Source: a bacterium (lineage in GTDB: Bacteria; Gemmatimonadota; Gemmatimonadetes; Gemmatimonadales; Gemmatimonadaceae). From it: a DNA stretch of 64,000 nt. Every line of letters starts with the position of its first letter. Within the stretch, counting starts at the first letter, position 1. This document shows positions 8,431 through 18,927 of this stretch, piece after piece. Below the pieces are notes generated by a model that had not been told where the DNA came from, did no database searches, and was given only the letters and a program-made list of their open reading frames with translations. A program made the position numbers and the translations under genes. The stretch is taken from positions 1 to 64,000 of the forward strand of contig JAIXTI010000123.1 of the NCBI GenBank assembly GCA_027484025.1, written 5' to 3'.

Positions 8431-8511
8431 CGTCAACAGTGGACGGCAGCCGCGCCGCGCTGCACTGTCTGTTGACGGCCATGCATCTCGGGCAGGCGCA
8501 CCGTTTGCCCG
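8431..8511. promoter_or_regulatory. Inverted repeats in the divergent spy-like/VWA intergenic region
   Basis: The 258-bp region 8302-8559 separates two divergent genes. It holds an imperfect palindrome with outer arms CGTCAACAG (8431-8439) and CTGTTGACG (8469-8477) and inner GGCAGC/GCTGC arms. A second inverted repeat is CGGGCA (8489-8494) with TGCCCG (8506-8511). These are candidate regulator sites or leader hairpins for the large downstream operon. No convincing -10/-35 pair was identified. Confidence 0.4.
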
Positions 8512-8559
8512 ATCGCGGTGTCCAATGTTCCGGCAGTCCCCTTCACCAGCTGAGCACAC

Positions 8560-10851
8560 GTGGGATCCTGGTTCGACACGATTGGCACGTGGCTCTTCAA
8601 GTATCCCCCGCGCGCCTTTGCCCGCGGGGAGTTCGTCGTGGCGCCCGTGTTGCCCGTGGTCGTGCTCTCGGTGGCGGCGGTTGCGTTCGTGCTGCTCGTG
8701 CTCTTCACGCACAGCCGGTTGCGCACGCTCCCGCTTCGTGATCGCGCCGTGCTTGGCGCGCTGCGCCTGGCGGCTTTGCTTTTGGTGGTTGCCTGTCTGT
8801 TTCGTCCGGGGCTCGTGACCGCCGCCGCGGTGCCGCAGCGCAATGTGCTCGCGGTGCTCTACGACGATTCACGCAGCATGCGCATTGCCGACGCCGACAG
8901 CAGCACACGGCTCGCAGCAGTCCAGCGCACCTTTGCCGACAGCAGCGCGCTCATGCGAACGCTGGCCACGCGCTTCGCCTTGCGGCGTTTCCGTTTTGCC
9001 GCCGGGGCGACACCGGTGCGCAGCGCCGGAGAGGTGCAAGCCACCGGCACGCGCTCGGACCTCGCACAATCACTGCAGGACGCCCGCGACGACCTCGAAG
9101 GGATGCCGCTCGCCGGTGTCGTGCTGGTATCCGACGGTGCCGACAACGGCACCGCATCCATGGACGACGCGCTGCTGGCGCTGCGCGCACGGCGCGTGCC
9201 GGTCTACACGGTTGGTGTGGGGCGCGAGCGATTCGATCGCGATATCGCCATCGAGCGGGTACAGGCGCCGCGGCGCATGCTTTCCGGCGCGGCGGGTGTG
9301 GTCGAAGTCGATGTTCGTGTACGTGGCCTTGGGCGAAACGCGGTGCCGCTCACCCTCGAAGCCGACGGGCGCGTGGTCGCGACAGAAACCGTCGCGCCGC
9401 CCGCGCGCGGCGATCTCACCACCGTACGCGTGCGCGTTCCGCCGCTGCCGGTGGGCGTGCATCGGCTCGCGGTGCGGGTCGCGCCGCTTGCCAGCGAAAT
9501 CGTCACGCAAAACAACGAATGGCAGACGAGCCTCGAAGTGCGCGGCGGTCCCGACCGGGTACTGTACGTCGAAGGCGAACCGCGACCGGAGTTTGCCTTT
9601 CTGCGTCGCGCCGTGAACGACGACAGCGCGGTGGTCGTGGTGGGACTCATGCGCAGCGCCGACAAGAAGTACCTGCGCCTTGGCGTGCGCGACAGCCTCG
9701 AACTGCTCAACGGGTTTCCCACCACGCGTGACGAACTGTTCGCGTATCGTGCCATCATTCTCGGGAGTGTCGAGGCGGCGTTCTTCACTGGCGACCAGCT
9801 GCGCATGCTCGCCGACTTCGTGAGCGTGCGCGGTGGCGCGCTGCTCGTCCTCGGCGGACGCGCGTCGCTGGCGGAGGGCGGATTTGCCGGGACGCCGCTG
9901 TCCGACGTGCTGCCGCTGACGGTCGCGCGCGGCGAGGTGAACGCCGAGGGCCCTGCCACCGAAGTGCAGCTGCGCCCCACGCGTGCTGGTGAGGTGCACC
10001 CGGCGTTGCAGTTGCGTGAATCGCTCGCGGGCTCGCGGCAGCGTTGGGATTCGCTGCCGTCGCTCACGATCGTGAACCGCCTCGGTGCGCTGCGCGCCGG
10101 CGCGACGATGCTGTTGAGCGGTCGGAGCACGGATGGGCGTAGCGACATTCCGATTTTGTCGTGGCAGCGTTATGGCCGCGGGATGAGTGCGGTGTTCGGC
10201 GCTCAGGACTCGTGGCTCTGGCGCATGGACGTGAATACGCCCGTCGAAGACCGCACGCATCAGACGTTCTGGCGCCAGATGATCCGCTGGCTCGTGGATG
10301 ATGTGCCGGCGCCACTTGCCGTCACCGCAACACCGGCGCGCGTGGCGCCGGGCGAATCGGTGGTGTTGCGTGCCCAGGTTGCCACCGCAGAGTTCGTCGA
10401 CATCAACGACGCCACCGTGTCGGCAACGGTGACGAGCCCGACGGGCACGAGTGAACTACTGTCGCTCGAGTGGTCACTGCGCGACGACGGGAGCTACAGT
10501 GCGACGTTCACGCCGCGCGATACGGGTCGTTACACCGTCGATGCGCTCGCACGGACGGGCCGCGACTCGGTGCAGGCGGTCACGACGACGGTGCTCGTCG
10601 ATGAGCGTGGCGCCGACGTGGCGCAGGCCGAGCTTCGCACACCGCTTCTGCGCCGTATCGCCGACGAAACCGGCGGGCGCTATTACCCGCTCGACGATGC
10701 GGCACGGCTCGCCGACGACGCCACCTTCACCAACGCCGGCGTCACGGTGCGCGAAGCGAAGGATCTGTGGGACATGCCGGCGGTATTCCTCCTGTTGGCG
10801 GTCATGCTGATCGCGGAATGGGGCTACCGTCGGTGGAGGGGGTTGGCATGA
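8560..10851 (+). CDS. VWA-domain membrane protein with glutamine-amidotransferase-like region
   Basis: First gene of an eight-gene module. The 763-aa protein has two N-terminal membrane helices (about 26-50 and 65-88) and then a VWA domain whose metal-ion-dependent adhesion site is intact: YDDSRSM (DxSxS), a following Thr/Asp segment and VLVSDGADNG. Beta-sandwich segments follow, then a class-I-amidotransferase-like fold at about 335-450 (DRVLYVEGEPRPEFAF, GGALLVLGG) without a recognised catalytic Cys. A final helix near the C-terminus (PAVFLLLAVMLIAEWG) ends it. Such proteins accompany MoxR ATPases. GTG start, poor SD. It overlaps the next gene by ATGA. Confidence 0.85.
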   Translation: MGSWFDTIGTWLFKYPPRAFARGEFVVAPVLPVVVLSVAAVAFVLLVLFTHSRLRTLPLRDRAVLGALRLAALLLVVACLFRPGLVTAAAVPQRNVLAVLYDDSRSMRIADADSSTRLAAVQRTFADSSALMRTLATRFALRRFRFAAGATPVRSAGEVQATGTRSDLAQSLQDARDDLEGMPLAGVVLVSDGADNGTASMDDALLALRARRVPVYTVGVGRERFDRDIAIERVQAPRRMLSGAAGVVEVDVRVRGLGRNAVPLTLEADGRVVATETVAPPARGDLTTVRVRVPPLPVGVHRLAVRVAPLASEIVTQNNEWQTSLEVRGGPDRVLYVEGEPRPEFAFLRRAVNDDSAVVVVGLMRSADKKYLRLGVRDSLELLNGFPTTRDELFAYRAIILGSVEAAFFTGDQLRMLADFVSVRGGALLVLGGRASLAEGGFAGTPLSDVLPLTVARGEVNAEGPATEVQLRPTRAGEVHPALQLRESLAGSRQRWDSLPSLTIVNRLGALRAGATMLLSGRSTDGRSDIPILSWQRYGRGMSAVFGAQDSWLWRMDVNTPVEDRTHQTFWRQMIRWLVDDVPAPLAVTATPARVAPGESVVLRAQVATAEFVDINDATVSATVTSPTGTSELLSLEWSLRDDGSYSATFTPRDTGRYTVDALARTGRDSVQAVTTTVLVDERGADVAQAELRTPLLRRIADETGGRYYPLDDAARLADDATFTNAGVTVREAKDLWDMPAVFLLLAVMLIAEWGYRRWRGLA

Positions 10852-11783
10852 GCAGCGAGCGTGGCATACGGTGTTCGTTGTTGGCAGCGGCGCTCATGCT
10901 GAGTACGGCTGTCCCGGCCATGGCGCAGCGCACTCATGCGCTCGTCGTCGCCGGGTTGTCCGGCGATCCGGCGTTTCGCACCCGCTTCACCACCGCCGTG
11001 ACGGCCACGCGCACTGCCGCGACCGAACGCTGGGGAGTCGCCGATTCCAGTCTCATCGTACTGACCGAAGACTCTGCCGCGTTCAACGGGCGCTCGACGA
11101 AAGAGAACATCGGCCAGGCGTTCGTCACCCTCTCCAAGCGTGTAGCGCCTGGCGACATCCTGCTTGTGTTGCTGCTGGGGCATGGCAGCGGTGAAGGCGC
11201 GGCTTCCAAGGTGAACTTGCCGGGTCCCGATGCGACGGCCGCCGAGTACGCGAGTTGGCTTGCGCCATTTACGAAGCAGCAAGTGGTGTTCGTCAACGCC
11301 GCCACCGGCAGCGGCGACTTCGTGCCCGTGCTTGCCACTCCCGGGCGGGTGGTGGTCACGGCGACGCGGTCGGCGGTGGAAAAGAACGACGCGGAATTCC
11401 TGCAGTTCTTCACGCGGGCGCTGACAAGTGACGACGCCGATGCCGACAAGGATGGCCGGCTCTCGGTGCTCGAGGCATTCCGTTTTGCCCGGACCGAAGT
11501 GGGGAAGTCGTACGAGGCCGGCAATCGGATGCTCACCGAACATGCCGTGTTGAGTGACTCGGTCGTGGCGGCACGAATTGCCTTCGGCAAGCGTGGTAGC
11601 TCGACCAATCCGAAGGTTGCCGCGCTGTTGGCGGAACGGCAGGCATTGGAATCGCAGGTGGCGGCACTGCGCACGCGCAAATCCACCATGGACGCCGCCG
11701 CCTACGAGGCGGAGTTGGAGCGTCTGCTGCTGGCGCTCGCAGAAAAGTCGGCAGCCATCAAGGCAGCGGGCGGCAGCCAGTGA
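10848..11783 (+). CDS. Caspase-like (C13/C14 fold) protein lacking the catalytic cysteine, with EF-hand
   Basis: The 311-aa exported protein (signal ending VPAMAQ) resembles bacterial caspase-like domains: a strand, then LLLGHGSGEG with the catalytic-type His112, then the strand that normally carries DxC. Here that strand reads VVFVNAATGSG, so the position expected for Cys is Ala152. A perfect EF-hand loop follows, Asp198-x-Asp200-x-Asp202-Gly203-x-Leu205-x3-Glu209, placed where metacaspase-like proteins often have regulatory inserts. The C-terminus is a coiled coil (about 245-311). The start was chosen by the 4-bp overlap with the VWA gene and a GGAGGGGG upstream. Likely a non-proteolytic, Ca-responsive scaffold; this is inference. 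Confidence 0.7.
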   Translation: MSSERGIRCSLLAAALMLSTAVPAMAQRTHALVVAGLSGDPAFRTRFTTAVTATRTAATERWGVADSSLIVLTEDSAAFNGRSTKENIGQAFVTLSKRVAPGDILLVLLLGHGSGEGAASKVNLPGPDATAAEYASWLAPFTKQQVVFVNAATGSGDFVPVLATPGRVVVTATRSAVEKNDAEFLQFFTRALTSDDADADKDGRLSVLEAFRFARTEVGKSYEAGNRMLTEHAVLSDSVVAARIAFGKRGSSTNPKVAALLAERQALESQVAALRTRKSTMDAAAYEAELERLLLALAEKSAAIKAAGGSQ

Positions 11784-14107
11784 TGCGCCGACCTGTACTT
11801 TCGGTAGGGCTCGCGTTCGCCACCGCGCTCGCGGCCGGCGTTGCCGTAGCGCAACCCGCTGCCCGCGCGGATCGTTTCGAGGGCGACGTCGCGGCCCCCG
11901 ACGCGCTGGCGCGACGCGGCGCGCATTCCGATGCCGCGCAGCGCGCCCGTCGCGTCACGGCGGCGTACGAACAGCAGGGCGCCCGCAACAGCAGCGAATA
12001 CAACTCCGTTGGCCGCGCCTACGTGTTGCTCGGTACGGGCAATGCCGGTGCCGTTCGGTCGGCGCTCTCGGCCTTTGACCGCGCGGTGAAGGCCGACTCG
12101 TCGAACCTCGACGCACAGCGGCGCATCGGCGCGCTTTTCCTGGACAAGTACAATGCTCCCGAAGCACGCGCCTCGTACGAAGCGGTGCTGAAGCGCGCCC
12201 CGAACGATGTGGACGCGTTGTTGGGGTTGGCGCAGGTGGAAGAATTCGAGGGTAAGGGTACGGCGCTCGTGACCGCGCGTCGTGCGCTGGCCATCGCACC
12301 ACAGCATGCGGGCGTGCTGGCGTATGTCGCTCGCCTGCACCTCGATGCGGAAACGTTCGACTCGGCACGAACGACCGCGCAGCGCGCCATTGCCGCCGAC
12401 AGCAGCTCGATCGACGCGTGGTCGGTACTTGGGGCGCACGCCTGGCTGAGCGGCGACTCGGCAGCGTATCGACGTGCGTTGCAGGCGGTTACCGGGTTGC
12501 AGCCGCAACCGAGTGCCTTTTATACGGCGCTGGCCGAAGCGGCGGGGAGACAGCGACGTTATGCGGAATCGGTGCAGCTGGCGCAGCTGGCCGTGCGCTA
12601 CGACAGCAGCTCCACCAAGGCGTTAGGTGTGCTGGGCACTACGCAACTGCGCGTGGGGCAAATGACCGAAGGACGCGCTGCGGTGGAGCGGGCTTTCGCA
12701 CTCGATCCGTTCAACCTGTGGCACAAGAACACGCTCGATCTGCTGGACAAGATGCGAAGCTTTCGCACGGTCTCGCGCGGTCGTTTCGAAGTGGTCGCGC
12801 CTGTTGACGATGCCGAACTGCTGTCGCTGTACATCATCCCATTGCTCGAGCGTGCGTACGATTCGTTGTCGGTACGCTATGCGTTCAAAGCACCGACACC
12901 GGTCCGTCTCGAGTTCTTCCGGCAACACGCCGACTTCTCGGTACGGACCGTGGGGTTGGTGGGGCTGGGTGCTTTGGGGGTGAGCTTCGGGAGTCTGCTG
13001 GCGATGGACACCCCCAACGCGCGCGAACGCGGCACGTTCAACTGGGGCAGCACGGCGTGGCACGAACTCACGCACGCGTTCACGCTCGGTGCCTCGGCGC
13101 ATCGCGTGCCGCGGTGGCTGTCCGAGGGGCTGTCGGTGCACGAGGAACGTCGCGCAAACAGCGGCTGGGGAGCGCGCACGACGCTGCCGTGGATTCTGGC
13201 CTACAAGAACGGACGCTTGCGCCCCATCAGCCAACTGACCGATGGCTTCATGCGGCCGCGCTACGCCGAAGAGACCTCATTCAGCTATTACCACGCCTCA
13301 CTGTTCTGTGAGTGGGTGGAGCGCACCAAGGGGGCTGCCGCGTTGCCGGCGCTGCTGGTGGCGTATCGTGATGGCCTCGACACTCCCGCGGTGATGCAGC
13401 GCGTTCTCGGATTGACCATGCCTCAAGTCGACGCGCAGTTCGATCTGTGGCTCACGCAGCGGTTCTCACAGGAGCTCGAGGCAGTGGCATCGAGTGCGCC
13501 GGGCGACAGCAGCGGCGGCACCTTCGTACAGACGATGCGACGTGCCGCGGAACTGGTCGATTCGCCGCGCGAGGCGCAGCGCGACTCGGCGCGGGCATTG
13601 CTCGAGCGGGCGCGTCGGGCATTCCCTTCGTACGCCGGGGATGACGGCCCCGCATGGTACCTCACGCGCGTGGCGTTGTCGGTGCACGATACTGCGTTGG
13701 CGTTGCAGATGATCGAGCAGGTCACCGACCGCGATGAAACCGCGTATGCCGCGAACAAGCTCGAAGCGGAGCTCCGCGAGCGCCGTGGAGATCTCGTTGG
13801 CGCAGTGGCGGCGCTGGAGCGCATGATCTGGGTGTGGCCGTATGTGGCCGGCGATCACGAGGCCCTGGCCGTGCTGGCGGGCAAGCAGGGAGATCACGCG
13901 CGTGCCATTCGTGAGCGGCGCGCGGTGATTGCATTGCGCCCGCCCGATCTCACCGAGGCGCGTTACGAGCTGGCGCGGGCGTTGGCAGCCGGCGGCGACA
14001 TTCCGGGCGCGCGCCGTGAGCTGTTGAGCATTCTCGAAGACGCGCCGAGCTACGAGAACGCGCAGCTGTTGCTGCTCGAACTGCGCAAGCGCGGCGGTGG
14101 CGCATGA
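11783..14107 (+). CDS. TPR-repeat gluzincin metallopeptidase, periplasmic
   Basis: A 774-aa exported protein (signal cleaved near GVAVAQ). Residues about 45-310 form tetratricopeptide-like helical repeats. A zinc peptidase domain follows with HELTH at 427-431 and WLSEGLSVHEE giving the third ligand Glu448, the gluzincin arrangement of M1/M61-like peptidases. Further TPR-like helices fill 560-774. All catalytic residues are present, so it is probably active. The ATG at 11783 overlaps the previous stop by one base (TGATG); the GTG three bases earlier is an alternative. In the module it may process envelope proteins presented by the VWA/MoxR components. Confidence 0.85.
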   Translation: MRRPVLSVGLAFATALAAGVAVAQPAARADRFEGDVAAPDALARRGAHSDAAQRARRVTAAYEQQGARNSSEYNSVGRAYVLLGTGNAGAVRSALSAFDRAVKADSSNLDAQRRIGALFLDKYNAPEARASYEAVLKRAPNDVDALLGLAQVEEFEGKGTALVTARRALAIAPQHAGVLAYVARLHLDAETFDSARTTAQRAIAADSSSIDAWSVLGAHAWLSGDSAAYRRALQAVTGLQPQPSAFYTALAEAAGRQRRYAESVQLAQLAVRYDSSSTKALGVLGTTQLRVGQMTEGRAAVERAFALDPFNLWHKNTLDLLDKMRSFRTVSRGRFEVVAPVDDAELLSLYIIPLLERAYDSLSVRYAFKAPTPVRLEFFRQHADFSVRTVGLVGLGALGVSFGSLLAMDTPNARERGTFNWGSTAWHELTHAFTLGASAHRVPRWLSEGLSVHEERRANSGWGARTTLPWILAYKNGRLRPISQLTDGFMRPRYAEETSFSYYHASLFCEWVERTKGAAALPALLVAYRDGLDTPAVMQRVLGLTMPQVDAQFDLWLTQRFSQELEAVASSAPGDSSGGTFVQTMRRAAELVDSPREAQRDSARALLERARRAFPSYAGDDGPAWYLTRVALSVHDTALALQMIEQVTDRDETAYAANKLEAELRERRGDLVGAVAALERMIWVWPYVAGDHEALAVLAGKQGDHARAIRERRAVIALRPPDLTEARYELARALAAGGDIPGARRELLSILEDAPSYENAQLLLLELRKRGGGA

Positions 14108-14877
14108 GGACTGCGATGCGTCGTATGCTGTTGGTGATCGTATCCCTGTCAGGCCTTCTGGGTGCGTCGACTGCTCAGGCGCAGCGCCGGCGAGCGCCGG
14201 AGTTCGAACCCAACGTCGCCTACGATGGGCGGTTCACGTGGGTGCGGGTGAAGTACATGCTGCCCGACCTGAGCAGCGGGAGCGGCTTCCGCGGCGGTCG
14301 CGACCTGCCATGGTCGCACGACTATCCACGCGGCGAACGCAACTTTACCAAGATCCTGAGCACGCTGTCCACAGCCCGCATTCGACTGGGATCGAGCAAC
14401 ATCCTGACGCTCGACGATCCCGAGATGGGCAAGTTCCCGGTGGCGTACATGGCCGAACCGGGTTTCTGGCGACCGAACGACAAGGAAGTGCTTGGGCTGC
14501 GGAATTATCTCGCGAAGGGCGGCTTCATCATTTTCGACGATTTTGCCGGACAGCACTGGCTCAACTTCGAGAGTCAGATGCGCCGGGTGCTGCCGAATGC
14601 GCGCGCCATCCCGATGGAGCTCACGCATCCGGTGTTCGATGCGTTCTACAAGGTGAAGACGCTGGCGTACACGCATCCGTATTACGGGCTCAAGTCGGAG
14701 TTCTACGGGTTCTTCGAGGACAACGACCCCAAGAAGCGGCTGCTGGCCATCGCGAACTACAACAACGACCTGTCCGAAATGTGGGAGTTCTCCGACGTCG
14801 GAATGTTTCCCGTGGACCTGTCGAACGAAGCGTACAAGCTGGGCGTGAATTACATCATCTACGCGTTGACGCGTTGA
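14104..14877 (+). CDS. DUF4159 exported protein
   Basis: A 257-aa protein with a signal peptide (cleavage near AQAQRR) and the DUF4159 fold, a class-I-amidotransferase-like domain of unknown activity that regularly accompanies MoxR/DUF58/BatA genes. Visible family features are FTWVRVKY near the start, the central WSHDYPRGERNF, GGFIIFDDF, and NYNNDLSEMWEFSD followed by ANYIIYAL-like residues (here VNYIIYAL) at the end. It overlaps the peptidase gene by 4 bp (ATGA) and precedes moxR by 27 bp. Confidence 0.88.
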   Translation: MRTAMRRMLLVIVSLSGLLGASTAQAQRRRAPEFEPNVAYDGRFTWVRVKYMLPDLSSGSGFRGGRDLPWSHDYPRGERNFTKILSTLSTARIRLGSSNILTLDDPEMGKFPVAYMAEPGFWRPNDKEVLGLRNYLAKGGFIIFDDFAGQHWLNFESQMRRVLPNARAIPMELTHPVFDAFYKVKTLAYTHPYYGLKSEFYGFFEDNDPKKRLLAIANYNNDLSEMWEFSDVGMFPVDLSNEAYKLGVNYIIYALTR

Positions 14878-14904
14878 CCTTTCCCCTCTCTGCCGAGGAC
14901 CTGC

Positions 14905-15933
<1,029 letters not shown>

Positions 15934-15945
15934 CCGGTATCTCCT

Positions 15946-16845
15946 GTGTCTGCTGCTCCGGCTGCCTTTCTCGACCCCGCGCTGCTCGCGAAGATCTCCG
16001 ATCTCGCGCTGTTGGCGCGTACCGTCGTGGACGGCTTCATGCACGGTCAGCATCGCTCCATGCGCAAAGGTTCGTCGCTCGACTTTGCGGAACATCGGTC
16101 GTATCAGCCGGGGGACGACCTGCGGCGCATCGACTGGCGTGTGTACGGCCGGACTGACCGGTTTTACATCAAGGAGTACGACGCCGACACCAATGCGAGC
16201 GTACTCTTCGCGGTCGACACATCGGGAAGCATGAACTACGGCAGCGGCGCGGTCACGAAGTTCGCGTACGCGCGTATGCTTACCGCCAGCCTGGCCTGGC
16301 TCTCCAAAACGCAGGGTGACCGCGTTGGACTGGCGACGTTCACACAGGAGCTCGTCGACGTCATCCCGCCGTCGGTGCGGCACCTGCAGCGCATGCTGCA
16401 CACGCTGGCGGCGACCAAGGCTGGCGGGCCGAGCCAGCTGATCACGTCGCTCGAGAAGGTGGGGCTGCTTTCGCAGCGTGCCGGCATTCTGGTGCTGGTG
16501 AGCGACTGTTACGAGCAACCCGACGCTGTCGGGCGCGCTGTCGACGCGCTGCGCATGCACGGGCACGACGTGATCGTGTTCCACGTGGTCGATCCGAGCG
16601 AACGCGACTTGCCCGGCGACGACGACACGACGTTCGAAGATGCCGAGACCGGTGCGCTGCTCCCACTCAAGCCGGCGGCCTTGCGCGAAAAGTACAAGGC
16701 ACTCGTGACAGCCCACCATCAGGCGCTGCAGTCGCGCTTCACGGCGGCCGGTGCCGATTACGTGCGCCTCGACACCAGCGAGCCGCTCGATCGCGCGCTG
16801 CACAGCTACCTCGACGCGCGGCTGTCGCGCAGCCGGGTGCGCTGA
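15946..16845 (+). CDS. DUF58 protein (MoxR partner)
   Basis: The 299-aa product carries the DUF58 signature YQPGDDLRRIDWRVYGR followed by a VWA-like fold with an intact DTSGS (AVDTSGSMNYG). It has no membrane segment, so it probably sits in the cytoplasm as the adaptor between MoxR and the membrane VWA proteins. GTG start at 15946; the VWA gene downstream begins 2 bp after the stop. Confidence 0.93.
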   Translation: MSAAPAAFLDPALLAKISDLALLARTVVDGFMHGQHRSMRKGSSLDFAEHRSYQPGDDLRRIDWRVYGRTDRFYIKEYDADTNASVLFAVDTSGSMNYGSGAVTKFAYARMLTASLAWLSKTQGDRVGLATFTQELVDVIPPSVRHLQRMLHTLAATKAGGPSQLITSLEKVGLLSQRAGILVLVSDCYEQPDAVGRAVDALRMHGHDVIVFHVVDPSERDLPGDDDTTFEDAETGALLPLKPAALREKYKALVTAHHQALQSRFTAAGADYVRLDTSEPLDRALHSYLDARLSRSRVR

Positions 16846-16847
16846 CG

Positions 16848-18875
16848 ATGGGCTTCCTCGTCCCGGCGTTTCTCGCCGCCATGGCGGCACTGGCCGTGCC
16901 GCTGCTGCTGCACTTGCGCCACCGTGATCGCGACAAGCCTCAGCTGTTCCCGTCGCTGATGTTCCTCGAGAAGCTCACCATCCGCACCGAACAGCGGCAG
17001 CGGGTCAGCGACTGGCCGCTCTTGCTGCTGCGTCTCGCGGCGCTGGCACTGCTCGTGTTGGCCTTCTCGCGCCCGCTCTTCCGTTCGCAGCGCGCGAGCG
17101 CGGGCGATGCCCGCAGCCGCGCCGTTGTCGTGCTCGTCGACCGCTCGCTGAGTATGGGCTACGAGGGCACGTGGGCCCGCGCACTCGATTCGGCGCGCGC
17201 CGTGATCGCGACACTTGGCAACAACGATCGTGTCGCGATCGTGGCGTACGACGACATGGCAGAAACACGGCAGCGTCTGACCACCGACAAAGCCGCGGCC
17301 GTCGCCTCGCTGGGGAGCCTCTCACCGCGGGCACGCGGTACCCGCCTCGCGCCGGCCCTGCGCGTCGCGCGCCAGCAGCTGCTCGATGCGCCGTTTGCCG
17401 CGGCACAGATCGTCGTCATATCCGATCTGCAACGGTCCGGCGCCGTGGGGGTTGCCGGCGTAGAACTCCCAACCGGCGTATCGGTGCGCGGCATTGCCGT
17501 TGGTCCCGAACGTTGGGAGAACAGCACCGTACACGCCGTCGATGCGCGACGCGTGGTGAGTGGCGAGCGGACGCTACTTGCGGTGAAGGCGCGCCTGCAG
17601 CGTCACGGGGGGACGGCGCCGCAGGAGCGCGCAGTGCGCCTTGTGCTCAACGGACGCGAAGCCGCCACGCAGCAGGTCACGCTGGCCGCAACCGGAGAAA
17701 CGGTCGTCACGTTTGCGCCGGTACCGGCGCCGGAAGGTGCCGTGGCGGTGCAACTCTCACTGTCGCCGGATGCGCTCGCCGCAGACGATACGCTGGTGGC
17801 CGTTGTGCCCCGCGACGATGACCTGCGCGTGACGCTTATCAACGGCGGCGTCGAAACGCTGTTCCTCGAACGCGCGCTCGATATCGGACGCGCGCCGTCG
17901 GTCCAGCTGACACGCGACGCGAGCGAAGCGTCCCCCTCGGCGCGCACTGGTGTCATGGTGTATTGGGACGCCGTGCCCGGGAGCAGCATTACCCCCTGGC
18001 TGGAAGCCGGCGGCGGGGCGGTGGTCGTGGTTGGCCGTCGGCTTGGGGCACGCCGCGGCAGCCTGTCGCCGCTCATTCCGGCGACGGTGGCCGGCAACGC
18101 TGACCGGCTGAGTGATCGTGGCGGCACGCTACGCGATGTCCGCACGGAGCACCCGCTCTTCGCGCCCTTTCGCGAGGTACCCGATGCACTCGGCGCGGTA
18201 CGCCTCTTCCGATACGCTCGGCTCGACGCAGCACCCGAGGGCGATGTCCTGGCACGCTTTGATGATGGGCTCCCGGCAGTGGTCGAGCGACGCGTCGGTC
18301 AGGGGCGGGTGCTCGTGTTGGCACTGCCGCTCGACAACAACGCTGGAGACTTCCCGCTGCAGCCCGCGTTTCTCCCGTTCGTGCGACAGCTGGTCATGCA
18401 CGCATCAGGGCGTGACGCGACGCCGCTCTGGCGCACCACGGGTGAGCGCTGGGCGCTCTCGCGTGCCATCGCGTCACCGGTGGTGGAAGCGCCCGACGGA
18501 TCACTCATTCGCCCGGTGGCCGATTCGCAGGGCACCGCGATTCCCCTGACCGACGCCGGCGTGTATCGCGCGTACGCCGAACGTGTTGGTGGCGACGCGG
18601 TCAGTGTGCTGGCTGTGAACGTACCCACGTCGGAGTCAGTCCTCACGCCCATGGACACCGCCGAGCTGTTGCTTGGCGTACAGACCGGCGCGGACAGCTT
18701 GGGTCGCGCCGCCGACGCGCCGCAGTCCGACGAGGAACTCGAGCGTCGACAGTCGCCATGGCGCTTGCTCCTGCTGGCCGCGCTGCTGCTGTTGGTGCTG
18801 GAAACTTTTGTTGCCACACGCGGTCGCCGTGGTACGGCGCGTCGTATCGTGGCACAGTCGCGGAGTCAGTCGTGA
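16848..18875 (+). CDS. BatA-like aerotolerance VWA membrane protein
   Basis: A 675-aa membrane protein beginning with the BatA N-terminal motif (FLVPAFLAAMAALAVPLLLHL, then FPSLMFLEKL) and a second helix near 58-76. A VWA domain follows with MIDAS VDRSLSMG, then an amidotransferase-like region around 330-480 (VTLINGGVETLFLERAL, GGGAVVVVGRRLG, RVLVLALPLDNNAGDFPLQP). A C-terminal helix (WRLLLLAALLLLVLETFVA) anchors it again. The architecture parallels the first gene of the module. It shares with Bacteroides BatA only the general layout, so its role in stress tolerance is by analogy. Confidence 0.9.
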   Translation: MGFLVPAFLAAMAALAVPLLLHLRHRDRDKPQLFPSLMFLEKLTIRTEQRQRVSDWPLLLLRLAALALLVLAFSRPLFRSQRASAGDARSRAVVVLVDRSLSMGYEGTWARALDSARAVIATLGNNDRVAIVAYDDMAETRQRLTTDKAAAVASLGSLSPRARGTRLAPALRVARQQLLDAPFAAAQIVVISDLQRSGAVGVAGVELPTGVSVRGIAVGPERWENSTVHAVDARRVVSGERTLLAVKARLQRHGGTAPQERAVRLVLNGREAATQQVTLAATGETVVTFAPVPAPEGAVAVQLSLSPDALAADDTLVAVVPRDDDLRVTLINGGVETLFLERALDIGRAPSVQLTRDASEASPSARTGVMVYWDAVPGSSITPWLEAGGGAVVVVGRRLGARRGSLSPLIPATVAGNADRLSDRGGTLRDVRTEHPLFAPFREVPDALGAVRLFRYARLDAAPEGDVLARFDDGLPAVVERRVGQGRVLVLALPLDNNAGDFPLQPAFLPFVRQLVMHASGRDATPLWRTTGERWALSRAIASPVVEAPDGSLIRPVADSQGTAIPLTDAGVYRAYAERVGGDAVSVLAVNVPTSESVLTPMDTAELLLGVQTGADSLGRAADAPQSDEELERRQSPWRLLLLAALLLLVLETFVATRGRRGTARRIVAQSRSQS

Positions 18876-18927
18876 AGTCTACTGTGAGCTGTCCCATGTG
18901 CGTTCCCAGCAAGCCGGAGCACTACGC

